DNA of 64,000 nucleotides. Origin: Thermococcus alcaliphilus (GTDB lineage Archaea; Methanobacteriota_B; Thermococci; Thermococcales; Thermococcaceae). The notes beneath the pieces are model-generated. The model saw nothing but the letters and a program-made list of their open reading frames with translations. It was not told the origin of the DNA and did no database searches. Shown piece after piece: positions 52,899 to 61,915 of the stretch (the stretch's first letter is position 1; every line of letters begins with the position of its first letter). The stretch is from contig NZ_JAMXLV010000019.1 of the NCBI RefSeq assembly GCF_024054535.1, positions 1 to 64,000 on the forward strand. The letters run 5' to 3'. The translations under genes were made by a program, and so were the position numbers.

Positions 52899-53194
52899 GG
52901 CCTTTGAAGTATCTCTACCTCATCTTTCTAATTTATGCCAATCTCTCTCCTAAGGTGCCATCGGTTGGGATAGCGGGAGGGGACAAAATAGCACATTTCT
53001 TGGAGTTCTTATTTCTCGGTCTGATTAGTGGGAGTAAGTTTTACATAGTTTTTCCGGTTATTCTTGAATTTCTGCAGGTCTTTATCCCGGGAAGGAGCTT
53101 TTCCTTTATGGACATGGCCGCAAACCTAATAGGGTTTGGTGCCGGTTATTTGCTCTGGAGGTGGTGGAATGAAGGTAGTAACCGAAGAGCTTAG
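52895..53194 (+). CDS. VanZ-like small membrane protein
   Basis: 99 residues, three or four short hydrophobic segments, with the VanZ signature of GGDKIAHFLEFLFLGL and an EFLQVFIPGRSFSFMDMAANLIG block. VanZ-like proteins are of unknown role in archaea. It overlaps the ThiR gene by 4 nt and YjbQ by 26 nt, so the three are one transcription unit. Confidence 0.75.
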   Translation: MRPLKYLYLIFLIYANLSPKVPSVGIAGGDKIAHFLEFLFLGLISGSKFYIVFPVILEFLQVFIPGRSFSFMDMAANLIGFGAGYLLWRWWNEGSNRRA

Positions 53195-53582
53195 GTTTTC
53201 CACGAAAGGGGAAATAGATTTGGTGGATATAACCCCCGAAGTAGAGGAGATAGTAGAACGGAGCGAAATAAAAAACGGTCAAGTTCTTGTGTTTGTTCCC
53301 GGGGCAACTGGAGCCGTTGTAACAATAGAACACGAGAGCGGTCTCCTTGAGGACTTTAAAAGAATTATAAAGGAGCTTGTGCCCAGAGGTGCTGGTTACA
53401 GGCACGATTTGATAGACAACAATGCTCACTCTCATCTAAGGGCTACCATTTTGGGACCTTCACTTGTACTCCCCGTTGTTGAAGGAAAAGTTGTCAGGGG
53501 CATATGGCAGCAGATATTTTTTGTGGAGCTCGATGTAAGGCCAAGAAGAAGGAGAGTGGTTGTTCAGGTGATGGGAGAGTGA
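53169..53582 (+). CDS. YjbQ-family (UPF0047) protein
   Basis: 137 residues, the usual length for UPF0047/YjbQ, which is described as a secondary thiamine phosphate synthase. The conserved DNNAHSHLRATILG near residue 83 and the GTATRQ-like LVLPVVEGKVVRGIWQQIFFVELD are present. GGAGGTGGTGGA precedes ATG 53169. Its position behind a ThiR-type regulator supports a thiamine link, but the activity is not shown here. Confidence 0.85.
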   Translation: MKVVTEELRFSTKGEIDLVDITPEVEEIVERSEIKNGQVLVFVPGATGAVVTIEHESGLLEDFKRIIKELVPRGAGYRHDLIDNNAHSHLRATILGPSLVLPVVEGKVVRGIWQQIFFVELDVRPRRRRVVVQVMGE

Positions 53583-53663
53583 AAACTCGCTTGGGTTTCT
53601 CATTTTTATGTTCTGTTCCAATGATTTTCCTTGGAGAAGGGCTTTTGAAGAGCTCTTTCTTGT

Positions 53664-54419
53664 TTAAATCCCCAAGTGCATAAAGTCCCTTCCAATTATT
53701 CCTACCTCTCCAACCTTTTCTTCCAGCTCCTCATGGGTATAGTTTGAATGGCTTATATGCACGAAGAGCGTTTTTACTGCATTGACTTTTTGTGCGAGCT
53801 TAACTGCATCATCCACCCCGAGATGGGTTCTAGGAATTGAATGCTTGTGGGTCATCTCTGCGACGAGAAGATCGGCTCCTTGAATTTCTTTCAATGTTTT
53901 CTCGTCCCTCAAAATTTCTGGCCCCGTGTCTCCAGTTATGGCGATCCTTTTCTCCCCTATCTCTAGGATGAATCCACCGGCAACTTCTCCGGGCTGGTGA
54001 ACAACTGGAAAGTGCTTTACCTTGAAGTTTCCAAAATCATACCATTTGTTGAACTCTAAGGGGATGTATCTCCACTCTCTCTGCCCTAAAAAAGTTTCCT
54101 GCAAGAGCTTCGCAATGCTAAGAGTTTTCTCATGGGAGTAAAAGATAATCTCCTTAAAAACCTGTAGCTCGGGAAGCCCGGCAATGTGGTCAAAGTGGGG
54201 ATGAGTTATAAAAACCCTCTCGATTTTTTCATTTAGGTGCTTTAGATGGTAATACAGATCTGGAGAGGGATCTATGAGAGCTTTTATCTTTGGGATGTAC
54301 ATTGAAAACCTTGTTCTTCTGTATTGGGGGAACTTCCTCGCCCTTGTGCAGTTCTCACAGTTGCACAATGCCTTAGGAGTCCCGCTGTAAGAGCCGGAGC
54401 CCAAAAGGATGACCTTCAT
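53664..54419 (-). CDS. PhnP-like metallo-beta-lactamase-fold phosphodiesterase
   Basis: About 251 residues. ILLGSGSYSGTPKALCNCENCTRARK has the cysteine cluster of PhnP-like proteins, and HPHFDH near 76 plus TGDTG and MTHKHS form the metal site. It probably cleaves a cyclic phosphate or nucleotide diester. ATG 54419 overlaps the upstream YgjP-type gene by 4 nt. Confidence 0.85.
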   Translation of the reverse strand: MKVILLGSGSYSGTPKALCNCENCTRARKFPQYRRTRFSMYIPKIKALIDPSPDLYYHLKHLNEKIERVFITHPHFDHIAGLPELQVFKEIIFYSHEKTLSIAKLLQETFLGQREWRYIPLEFNKWYDFGNFKVKHFPVVHQPGEVAGGFILEIGEKRIAITGDTGPEILRDEKTLKEIQGADLLVAEMTHKHSIPRTHLGVDDAVKLAQKVNAVKTLFVHISHSNYTHEELEEKVGEVGIIGRDFMHLGI

Positions 54420-55075
54420 TCTCTTCCCCCCAGTATCTCTCTCCAGATGGGGTTGTTGTGGACAATTATCCACCAATCCTTAAGTTCTTTCCTCTTTTTC
54501 CTCCAGTCTGGATGGAATTCCTCAACCAACGTCCAAAACCTCTTGGAGTGGTTCATCTCTATAAGGTGAGTCACTTCGTGTGTTACGAGATAGTCAATGA
54601 GCTCCGGAGGTAAGGCCAGCATTGCTAAATTAAAGCTTAAGTTCCCCTTTGGGGAGCAGCTTCCCCATCTCGTCCTCTGTTTTCGGATGAAAATTCTTTT
54701 TGGCTTGACACCCAAACTCGCAGCACGTTCTTCAACAAGGGACACCAATAATGTCCTAAGCTCGTTTTTTAGAGTTTTCTCAAGCTTTCTTTTGTCTGAA
54801 ACGTCTAAAACTTTGTTATCGGTGAAAATCTTTCCGTCTTTAAATGGGTAGAACTTTCCCAGATAAGGAAACCCTTGAATGTTTTTTGCCCTCTCAATTT
54901 TCTCAAGCTTTGAGAGTATCCAATCCTCCTTTTCTTTTAGGAACCTTTCAACTCTTCTCGTTGGGGAGACGATATAGAGTTTTCCCTCTGGAGCTATGTA
55001 GATTCTCACGTATCTTACCCTTCTCACGCTGACTTCGTACTGAATCTTTTTTCCATTAAGGTCTATTTCCGGCAT
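54416..55075 (-). CDS. YgjP-type (DUF45) metallopeptidase
   Basis: 219 residues with VTHEVTHLIEMNHSKRFW near residue 162, a HExxH zinc motif followed by the conserved H-S, and RTRWGSCSPKGNLSFN upstream, both diagnostic for this family of SprT-like peptidases. Cytoplasmic. Co-transcribed with the PhnP-like hydrolase. Confidence 0.88.
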   Translation of the reverse strand: MPEIDLNGKKIQYEVSVRRVRYVRIYIAPEGKLYIVSPTRRVERFLKEKEDWILSKLEKIERAKNIQGFPYLGKFYPFKDGKIFTDNKVLDVSDKRKLEKTLKNELRTLLVSLVEERAASLGVKPKRIFIRKQRTRWGSCSPKGNLSFNLAMLALPPELIDYLVTHEVTHLIEMNHSKRFWTLVEEFHPDWRKKRKELKDWWIIVHNNPIWREILGGRE

Positions 55076-55158
55076 ATTATCTCTTTGAAGCTTGAAGCTT
55101 AAGTATTTATCTAATGGTAACGATTAATATCCTGGGATCAAACTTTGGTGGGGTAAAC

Positions 55159-56265
55159 ATGAAGAAGATACTTTACGCAATCCTAATAGCAGGATTTTTT
55201 GCAATACTTGGCTCTACCATGAGTAAATCTCCAACTTTGCCACTCTATGCTCAAAGTTTGGGGTTAAGCAGGGGAGAGATTGGAATTGTTGCGGCGGCAT
55301 CAACTATAACGGGTATTTTTATGAACTTTGCCTCAGGGCTTTTGAGCGATATCTATGGACGAAAAAAGCTTCTTAAAATAAGCGGCTTTGTATTCTTCTC
55401 TGCGCCCCTTCTTTACTTCTTTGCTAACAATGCTATAGCGTTAGCTTTGGTAAGGGCCTACTATGGGATAGCAACTGCTATATTTGTTCCTGTTTCCCTT
55501 GCTTTAATCAGTGACTTATATTCTGAAAAGAAAGGTACTTTTATGGGGATTTTAAGTTCTGCAACTCTCGTGGGGAGAGCCATTGCTCCGTTATTGGCAG
55601 GAAGCTTAATATATTTCGCAGGATTTTGGATTGTTTTTATTTTGTGTTCTTTCTTTGGATTTACAACCTTTGCAATAACTTTTATGTTACCTGAAGCAGA
55701 AGGAGAATTAGAGAAGTTTGAGTTTTCATTTAGTTCCACCCTCTTTCTTCTTGGTCTGTTGGATGCAGCTGTTTATATGGCTTATCAAAGTATTGAAACA
55801 TTTTTACCTCTTTTCTACTTTCTTGAAGACAAAGCTTGGCTTTCGGGATTAATCCTTGCAATTGAGATTTCGCTAATGGCAATTGTGAAACCCTACGCTG
55901 GTTACTTAAGTGACAAGATTGGGAGAATAAAGCCAATAATTGTGGGAATGGGCATGGTAAGTCTTGCCATGCTCATCTTTGCCCTCTCAAATTCCCTCTC
56001 ACTAATAATCGGGGGAGCAGTTTTATTTTCCCTCGGCGCTTCAGTAAGTGAAGCTTCAACTAAGCCTTTGGCAACAGAAATTTCAAAGCTTAGAGGGACA
56101 GCGTTAGGTTTTTTGGAGAGTATAAAAGACATAGGCCAAGCTTTGGGCCCAATCTTGGTTGGATTTTTAGGTTTTAGGTTCGGCTTTGCTTTTGTTGGAA
56201 TCTTTGGGATGGTGATATTGGGAATATTTATGTTGATGTTTAAAGGGATGAAAATTGAGGGATGA
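55159..56265 (+). CDS. MFS transporter
   Basis: About 368 residues with twelve hydrophobic segments. The MFS loop GLLSDIYGRKKLLKISG (about residue 60) and its second copy GYLSDKIGRIKPIIVGMG (about 255) are clear. It is a proton- or ion-driven exporter or importer of unknown substrate. GGTGGGGTAAAC precedes ATG 55159. The next gene begins 2 nt after its stop region, so they are coupled. Confidence 0.87.
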   Translation: MKKILYAILIAGFFAILGSTMSKSPTLPLYAQSLGLSRGEIGIVAAASTITGIFMNFASGLLSDIYGRKKLLKISGFVFFSAPLLYFFANNAIALALVRAYYGIATAIFVPVSLALISDLYSEKKGTFMGILSSATLVGRAIAPLLAGSLIYFAGFWIVFILCSFFGFTTFAITFMLPEAEGELEKFEFSFSSTLFLLGLLDAAVYMAYQSIETFLPLFYFLEDKAWLSGLILAIEISLMAIVKPYAGYLSDKIGRIKPIIVGMGMVSLAMLIFALSNSLSLIIGGAVLFSLGASVSEASTKPLATEISKLRGTALGFLESIKDIGQALGPILVGFLGFRFGFAFVGIFGMVILGIFMLMFKGMKIEG

Positions 56266-56267
56266 AC

Positions 56268-57329
56268 ATGACGCTTTCATTTGAACCTGTGTGGTTTGAT
56301 TCCTTGGGAGCCAAGAGTTCGTGTGTCTTCGTTAAAACACCTGACATCTCGATCTTAATAGATCCGGGTATCGCTATTATGCAGCCGAGTTTTCCAGCCA
56401 CTGAAGAAGAGAAGATCGAATGGCTTATTGAGGGGGAGAAGGCAATAAAAAAGGCCAGTGAAAAGGCAGATATTATTGTAATTTCTCACTATCACTACGA
56501 TCACTACTTCCCAAGCGATTTATATGTGTATGAGGATAAGCTCCTCCTAGTTAAGGATCCAAATGGCTATATAAACGATTCCCAGAGAGAACGGGCCGAG
56601 TATTTTTATTCCAATCTCTACAGGTATTATGGAGACCTAAAGTTGGAGGATATCTGGAAAGAACCAGAATCGCGAGAATATCCAAATCCAATGGAAGAGC
56701 TACCAATAGCATTCTCCAAGGATTTCGGAGATTACAACAAGCGAAGGAAACAACTCCTTGAAAAAGGCCTTAAGTGGTTCAGAAATAGGATCAATAAATG
56801 GAATCGAAACCCAAAAATTCCTGAGATGAGTTTCAAGAATCTTCGAGTTGTGTTTGCCGATGGGAGAGAATTTCAGTTTGGAGACACAAAAGTCAAATTT
56901 ACGAAACCTCTCTTTCATGGAATAGAGTTTTCAAGAGTGGGTTGGGTGATTTCAACTGTTATTGAGCATGAAGAAGAAAAGTTAATCTATTCAAGTGATT
57001 TAAATGGCCCTATAATAAAAGACTATGCGGAGTGGATAATTAGAGAAAATCCAGATATTTTAGTCTTAGACGGCCCTATGACCTATATGCTTGGTTACCT
57101 CCTCAATAAAATCAACTTAAGAAGAGCAATTGAAAATGCGGTTAGGATTGTGAAAGAGACAGATGCAGAGACTATTATCTACGACCACCACCTCCCGCGA
57201 GAGCGTCATTTTAAGGAACATACAAGGGAGGTGTGGGAAGTTGGAGAAAAGCTCAACAAAAGTGTTTTAACGGCCGCCGAGTTCTTGGGAAGGGAACCAA
57301 AAGTTCTGGAAGTCACTCTTAAAAAATAA
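56268..57329 (+). CDS. UPF0282-type metallo-beta-lactamase-fold hydrolase
   Basis: About 353 residues. Metal motif ISHYHYDHYFP near residue 80 and conserved FHGIEFSRVGWV, YSSDLNGP and IYDHHLPRE. UPF0282 proteins are archaeal with unknown substrate. ATG 56268 is placed after GAGGG with proper spacing; ATG 56262 overlapping the MFS stop is possible. Coupled to the MFS gene. Confidence 0.85.
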   Translation: MTLSFEPVWFDSLGAKSSCVFVKTPDISILIDPGIAIMQPSFPATEEEKIEWLIEGEKAIKKASEKADIIVISHYHYDHYFPSDLYVYEDKLLLVKDPNGYINDSQRERAEYFYSNLYRYYGDLKLEDIWKEPESREYPNPMEELPIAFSKDFGDYNKRRKQLLEKGLKWFRNRINKWNRNPKIPEMSFKNLRVVFADGREFQFGDTKVKFTKPLFHGIEFSRVGWVISTVIEHEEEKLIYSSDLNGPIIKDYAEWIIRENPDILVLDGPMTYMLGYLLNKINLRRAIENAVRIVKETDAETIIYDHHLPRERHFKEHTREVWEVGEKLNKSVLTAAEFLGREPKVLEVTLKK

Positions 57330-57363
57330 AAAAAGGAGATCAGTTCAGAGAATGCAAATAATG

Positions 57364-57783
57364 TCATCTTTTTGGTGGAAAAACACCAAGCTGTCGTAAA
57401 ATAGCAATCTCGTTGCTTACCCACCACATTTCTGCAACTTTATCTCCTTCGAAGCGGTATACAGTCATGCCTTCAAAGCGGACCTTTTTTCCAGTAGGTG
57501 GAATTCCCATAAACTCGCCCTTTTGGGTTCCAGTTACTGTCCACCGTACCGCAATTTTATCTTCCTCAGCTATCATGTCTTCGATAGTTGCGTGAAAATC
57601 TGGAAGCGTCTTGTGAACTTCAACTACCCATTTTTTAAATGAGGCAAAGTCTGAGACCTCAGGAATATTGGGATGGTGATTTTTGAAATTTGGTGTGTAA
57701 AACTTGTCTATTACTTCTACATTTCCTTTGTTCCAGATTTCGTCGATTATCGTTTGGAGAATTCTTTTTCTTTCTATGCTCAT
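57364..57783 (-). CDS. SnoaL-like ester cyclase family protein
   Basis: 139 residues of the NTF2-like/SnoaL fold: IDEIWNKGNVEVIDKFYTPNF, DFHATIEDMIAEEDKIAVRWTVTGTQKGEFMGIPPTGKKV and a WWVSNEIAILRQLG tail. Such proteins often catalyse cyclisation or isomerisation, but many have no known role. This family is unusual among thermococcal core genes. The start is at 57783, with GGGGGTGAAA upstream. Confidence 0.8.
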   Translation of the reverse strand: MSIERKRILQTIIDEIWNKGNVEVIDKFYTPNFKNHHPNIPEVSDFASFKKWVVEVHKTLPDFHATIEDMIAEEDKIAVRWTVTGTQKGEFMGIPPTGKKVRFEGMTVYRFEGDKVAEMWWVSNEIAILRQLGVFPPKR

Positions 57784-58093
57784 CTATTTTCACCCCCTCT
57801 TACGCTGTGTATGTGAGTTATTTGAGAAGCAGCCTTTTGATAGCCTTTTGGTAAGGTACCAGGCACTCAAAAAACTCAACTTATTACTATGAATAGGATT
57901 TAGGTAATATATACTTTTGTATTATGTGGGAATGTAGTAATGATGATGTTTACAAAGAATTAGAGCATTTTGACAAATTCAAACAAAACTTTAAACAAAG
58001 TTTTATGTAAACTCCCACCTTACAAAACAGAACTTCAAATATCGAATTGTGGAAGAAAAATAAAATAAGGGTTGGATTATTTTTCTGCAGAGA
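57784..58093. other. AT-rich intergenic region with a short inverted repeat and a tiny frame
   Basis: About 310 bp with no clear gene. A perfect inverted repeat AAAACTTT (57985-57992) and AAAGTTTT (57997-58004) with a 4-nt loop is present. A 28-codon plus-strand frame opens at 57924 (MWECSNDDVYKELEHFDKF) and ends at 58010; its composition looks coding but there is no ribosome site. It may be a relic. TATA-like TAATATATAC lies at about 57905-57914. Confidence 0.35.
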
Positions 58094-58801
58094 CTACTTC
58101 AAAATTATTCTTGCGTCTACTATAACTGCTCCTTCTCCCTCGGGATAAACGAAGACTGGGTTTAAGTCCATCTCTTTGATGTAATCCTTGAGGTCATCAA
58201 CGAGCTGTGAAACTTTTAGCATCATATCTACGATGGCCTTCATGTCTGCTGGAGGCTCCCCCCTTGCCCCAGCTAGGATTGGATATCCTTTGATGCTCTT
58301 TATCATCGCCCAAGCATCTTTTTCTTCAATTGGGATTATCCTGAAGGTTACGTCTTTGAGAATCTCCACGAAGATTCCACCGAGACCAAACATTATTGCG
58401 TGGCCAAACTGTGGATCCTCTGTGACACCGATAATGATCTCTCTTCCAGGCTTGAGCATTGGGGCTATCAATACACCCAAAATTTCCGCATCTGGCCGGT
58501 ATTTCCTTGCATTTTCGTGAATTTCATCCCATTTCTGTTTGAGTTCTTCATCGTTTTTTATGTTAAGCATAACGACTTTTGCATCGCTTTTGTGGAGAAT
58601 CTGTGGAGACATGAGTTTCATAACGACTGGATATCCTATTTCGTTTGCGTATTTTATGGCCTCATCGAGGGTTTTCGCAAGCTTTTCCTCTGGAAGTGGC
58701 AAGCCATAAGCTTTTAAAACCTGCTTTGCTTCGTATTCAACCAAAGCCTTCCTACCTTGGGCCAAAACCTCTTCAATCACTTTCAAAGCTTCATCTTTCA
58801 T
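58094..58801 (-). CDS. acdB: ADP-forming acyl-CoA synthetase, beta subunit
   Basis: About 235 residues, ATP-grasp domain: ALVEYEAKQVLKAYGLP near 20, VVMKLMSPQILHKSD near 58 and IMFGLGGIFVEILKDV near 130. With the alpha subunit it converts acyl-CoA, ADP and phosphate into acid, CoA and ATP, the main substrate-level ATP step of peptide and sugar fermentation. ATG 58801 lies after GGGGGGGTAATT and 35 nt after the alpha gene. Confidence 0.92.
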   Translation of the reverse strand: MKDEALKVIEEVLAQGRKALVEYEAKQVLKAYGLPLPEEKLAKTLDEAIKYANEIGYPVVMKLMSPQILHKSDAKVVMLNIKNDEELKQKWDEIHENARKYRPDAEILGVLIAPMLKPGREIIIGVTEDPQFGHAIMFGLGGIFVEILKDVTFRIIPIEEKDAWAMIKSIKGYPILAGARGEPPADMKAIVDMMLKVSQLVDDLKDYIKEMDLNPVFVYPEGEGAVIVDARIILK

Positions 58802-58836
58802 AATTACCCCCCCATAATAAGGAAATAAGGAATGGA

Positions 58837-60258
58837 TCACTCCTCCTTTAACTTTTCAAGATATTTGGAGTATTGTACTAAGCCAGCTAATGCTCTAACT
58901 CCTCTTTCTGGTGTAGGATAGACGGGAACTCCTTTTTCTTCAAGTATCTTTGCATAATACTCTGTCTTTTTACCGCCCATGGCAACCGCAACTATTGGTT
59001 TTTCACTCTTCTTTGCGTAGTCCGCTAAGATTTCTATTATTTCCTCCTCATCTAAGAGCGGCACTTGGAAGAGAACGATTACCACTATTGCATCAACGTT
59101 TGGATCGTTTACAAAAGCTTCAATTGCATACTTGTATCTCTGGGCGTCGGTATCTCCAACGACATCAGTCGGATTTCCTGCAACTGCATGTGGTGGGAAG
59201 TGTTCCTTTAGATATTTGATGGTCTCTTCGCTAAGTTCAGCCATTTTAAGACCAAATTTGGCAACGGCATCACTTGCCATAACTCCCGCTCCACCACCGT
59301 CTGTAATTATTCCAACTCTGTCTCCTTTTGGAAGCTTGCACTTTGCAAATGCCTTTGCTACGTCAAACATGTGCTCAAAGTCTTCTGCCCTTAAAATCCC
59401 CGTCTGCTTGAACACTGCATCATAAATCACATCAGCCCCCGCTAGGCTTCCGGTGTGGGAAGATGCAGCCTTTGCACCATATTCTGTCCTTCCACTCTTA
59501 AGGGCTATAACAGGCTTTACCTTTGTTATCCTTTTCGCAGCTTCGATGAATTTTCTGCCATCTTTCACTCCCTCTATGTAGAAGGTGACGACCCTTATGG
59601 AGTCATCGTAAATGAAATAATCCATTAGATCAGCATCGTCTACGTCTATTTTGTTACCATAGCTTACCATCTTTCCGATTCCTATCCCAGCTAAAGCTGC
59701 CCAGTCAAGCATTGCTGCGGCAAAAGCACCACTTTGAGAAACGAAAGCTATTGGACCGCTCTTAGGTCTGTCCATTTTTTCCTCAGGTAGGAAAACCGTG
59801 TCAACACCTGTATCGGGTACGTAAACTCCAACACAGTTGGGTCCTATGACCCTTATCCCGTTTTCCCTTGCTATTTGAAGGATTTCCTCTTCCATTTTCT
59901 TTCCTTCTTCGCCGAGCTCTCCAAAACCACCAGTAATAATTACTACTGCCTTTATTCCCTTTTCTGCAATTTCTCTCATTGTGTTTGGCACAAAGGGAGC
60001 TGGAATTGATATTACTGCTAAATCAGTGTCATCTGGGAGTTCTTTGACGCTCTTGTATACTTTATACCCCTCGATTTCATCAAGCTTGGGGTTTACGGGG
60101 TAAATGTTGCCCTTAAAAATGCCCTGCTCTTTGTTCCTTTTGAAGTTCTCAAAAATAACGTTTCCAACTTTTCCTTTTTTGTTTGTGGCTCCTATGATTG
60201 CGACGGCCTTGGGTTCGAAGAAGGGTTTGAGTTCTTCGACAATTTTTGGGCTTTTCAT
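58837..60258 (-). CDS. acdA: ADP-forming acyl-CoA synthetase, alpha subunit
   Basis: 473 residues. CoA-binding domain with PKAVAIIGATNKKGKVG near 17 and IRVIGPNCVG near 140; the phosphohistidine lies in KAASSHTGSLAG near 260. It catalyses the same reaction as the beta subunit as an alpha2beta2 complex. Which acyl range (acetyl, branched or aryl) is unknown. The promoter region holds a 9-bp inverted repeat (60283-60305). GAGGTGATACC precedes ATG 60258. Confidence 0.93.
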   Translation of the reverse strand: MKSPKIVEELKPFFEPKAVAIIGATNKKGKVGNVIFENFKRNKEQGIFKGNIYPVNPKLDEIEGYKVYKSVKELPDDTDLAVISIPAPFVPNTMREIAEKGIKAVVIITGGFGELGEEGKKMEEEILQIARENGIRVIGPNCVGVYVPDTGVDTVFLPEEKMDRPKSGPIAFVSQSGAFAAAMLDWAALAGIGIGKMVSYGNKIDVDDADLMDYFIYDDSIRVVTFYIEGVKDGRKFIEAAKRITKVKPVIALKSGRTEYGAKAASSHTGSLAGADVIYDAVFKQTGILRAEDFEHMFDVAKAFAKCKLPKGDRVGIITDGGGAGVMASDAVAKFGLKMAELSEETIKYLKEHFPPHAVAGNPTDVVGDTDAQRYKYAIEAFVNDPNVDAIVVIVLFQVPLLDEEEIIEILADYAKKSEKPIVAVAMGGKKTEYYAKILEEKGVPVYPTPERGVRALAGLVQYSKYLEKLKEE

Positions 60259-60282
60259 GGTATCACCTCTAAAATTTTATGA

Positions 60283-60305
60283 ATAAAGTTCCACTTGAAC
60301 TTTAT
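60283..60305 (-). promoter_or_regulatory. Inverted repeat in the acdAB promoter
   Basis: A perfect 9-bp inverted repeat (arms ATAAAGTTC and GAACTTTAT, 5-nt spacer) lies about 25-47 nt ahead of acdA. On the minus strand a TATA box (CTTTTATACAC) is near 60315-60325, so the repeat should cover the transcription start. It may be the operator of a repressor. Confidence 0.5.
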
Positions 60306-60391
60306 CTTCTTGTGTATAAAAGTTTTATGTAGGTAAAATAAGCTCCCTGATGAATCAATAAAGGCATTATTGCCCAAAAATTGAAAGAATA

Positions 60392-61159
60392 TCAAATATT
60401 GCTGTGAAGTTCACTCAAAAATTTGAGACTTTTAATAGCATCGTCGAAGGTTTTTACCTCTAAAGACATGGGAACTTTGGGTAGTTTTTTCATTACCTCC
60501 CTCCAAGGGACCGTGCCTTCTCCTAGAGCCAAATGAGAGTCTTTTGTGCCGTCATTGTCGCTTAAGTGTACGTACACTATTCTGTCTCTTAAGAGTTCAA
60601 TAAACTCGTCAAAGTTTCCAATTGTTGTGTTTAAGTGTCCCACATCAAATGTCACGCCTATGTTGGTTCCATCAACGAGTTCTGCTATCCTCTCTGGAGT
60701 TTGGCCATCAAGTATCCAGAAGGAGGGCATATTCTCTAAAGCAACCTTCACACCTATCTTTTCTCCTACTCTGTCTATTTCTTCTAGAGAGCGTTTTTGG
60801 ACTTTTTCGTAAGCTTTGGGAAACTTTCCACTTAGTGGGGACTTGTGTGCTGGATGAATTACCACAAGCAAGGATTCCATTCTATGTGCTACCTCCAGAG
60901 TCTCAAAGATAATGTTGAGAGAGACTCTCCTTATTTTTTCGTTTAACGATCCTATGTTTATATCGCTGAATGGAGCGTGGATAACGCTTTTTAAACCGTT
61001 GTTTTCTAAAAACTCCTTGTGCATCTTATAGTTGTACCTGTTAAGCTCGTGATACCCTTCATTGACGATCTCAACAAAATCAACGTTGAGATTCTTAATT
61101 TTGTGGAGGGCGAGGCTTAAGCTTTTATCAAATAGACACTGAGTTGACACTCCTATCAC
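60392..61159 (-). CDS. Xylose-isomerase-like TIM-barrel (AP endonuclease 2 fold) protein
   Basis: 255 residues. The strand-edge motifs SVIHAPF near 57, VVIHPAHK near 98, VALENMPSFW near 137, GVTFDVGHLNT near 169 and YVHLSDNDGTKDSH near 195 form the metal site. The family includes sugar isomerases and AP endonucleases; the function here is not readable. It starts at 61159 with an acceptable ribosome site. Confidence 0.82.
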   Translation of the reverse strand: MIGVSTQCLFDKSLSLALHKIKNLNVDFVEIVNEGYHELNRYNYKMHKEFLENNGLKSVIHAPFSDINIGSLNEKIRRVSLNIIFETLEVAHRMESLLVVIHPAHKSPLSGKFPKAYEKVQKRSLEEIDRVGEKIGVKVALENMPSFWILDGQTPERIAELVDGTNIGVTFDVGHLNTTIGNFDEFIELLRDRIVYVHLSDNDGTKDSHLALGEGTVPWREVMKKLPKVPMSLEVKTFDDAIKSLKFLSELHSNI

Positions 61160-61201
61160 TTTTTCTCACCGGAGAGGTATAAAGAAGAGGGTATAAAAAT
61201 A

Positions 61202-61870
61202 TCATCCTTGAGACTTTGGCAGGAAGGGAATAAGCCAGCTTAAAAAGCTATCTATGCTTCTTGTTTGTATGTATAATGTCCCGGTGCCATAGAACTCCGC
61301 TACAAGTCCTTCGCCACCAAAGATAGTGCTTTTTATTCCCCCAACCCTTCTTACCTTAAAATCGAGACCCTCTGTAAAGGCCACTAAATGGCCGGTGTCT
61401 ATTATGAAGCGCTCATCTCTAAGCTCCTTTTTATATATTGCTCCAAAGCTTGAAAGGAATACTGTTCCATCCCCGGTTAGTTTAAGCAGAAAAAGCCCTT
61501 CTCTTGAGAAAAAGGTCTTTGCACCACCGAATTTAGTGTCTATCTCTATATTCTCAGAACTAGCTAAAAATGCTCCACTCTGGGCATATAGGGTTCCTCT
61601 TAACTCCAATGCCTCTATGTCTCCCATATACGGCGGGGCTAGGCCAATATTTCCTTTACCCCCTCTGGCTCTAAAGGTGTTTATGAATATGCTTTCTCCT
61701 CCAAGCATTGACCTTTTTAGGGCTTTAAAAACTCCGCCTGTCTTTGTTTCTATTTCTACATTTGGGCTCATATGAACCATTGCTCCGGGTTCTGCCTTAA
61801 TGGCTTCCCCATCCTCCAATTCTACCTCAACCAAGCTAAAACTTGGTCTTTGAATAATCTCGTATCTCAT
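61202..61870 (-). CDS. AIM24-like (TIGR00266-type) protein
   Basis: 222 residues, strand-rich. Motifs LEDGEAIKAEPGAMVHMSPNVEIETKTGG and RSMLGGESIFINTFRA near 53 match the TIGR00266/AIM24 family of unknown role. No signal peptide. The start at 61870 lies on its own transcript; the endonuclease III gene lies upstream on the same strand, 45 nt away. Confidence 0.85.
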   Translation of the reverse strand: MRYEIIQRPSFSLVEVELEDGEAIKAEPGAMVHMSPNVEIETKTGGVFKALKRSMLGGESIFINTFRARGGKGNIGLAPPYMGDIEALELRGTLYAQSGAFLASSENIEIDTKFGGAKTFFSREGLFLLKLTGDGTVFLSSFGAIYKKELRDERFIIDTGHLVAFTEGLDFKVRRVGGIKSTIFGGEGLVAEFYGTGTLYIQTRSIDSFLSWLIPFLPKSQG

Positions 61871-61915
61871 TTATAACACCAAAAGAAATTTGGTGATTTG
61901 GGTATATAAGCCCTT

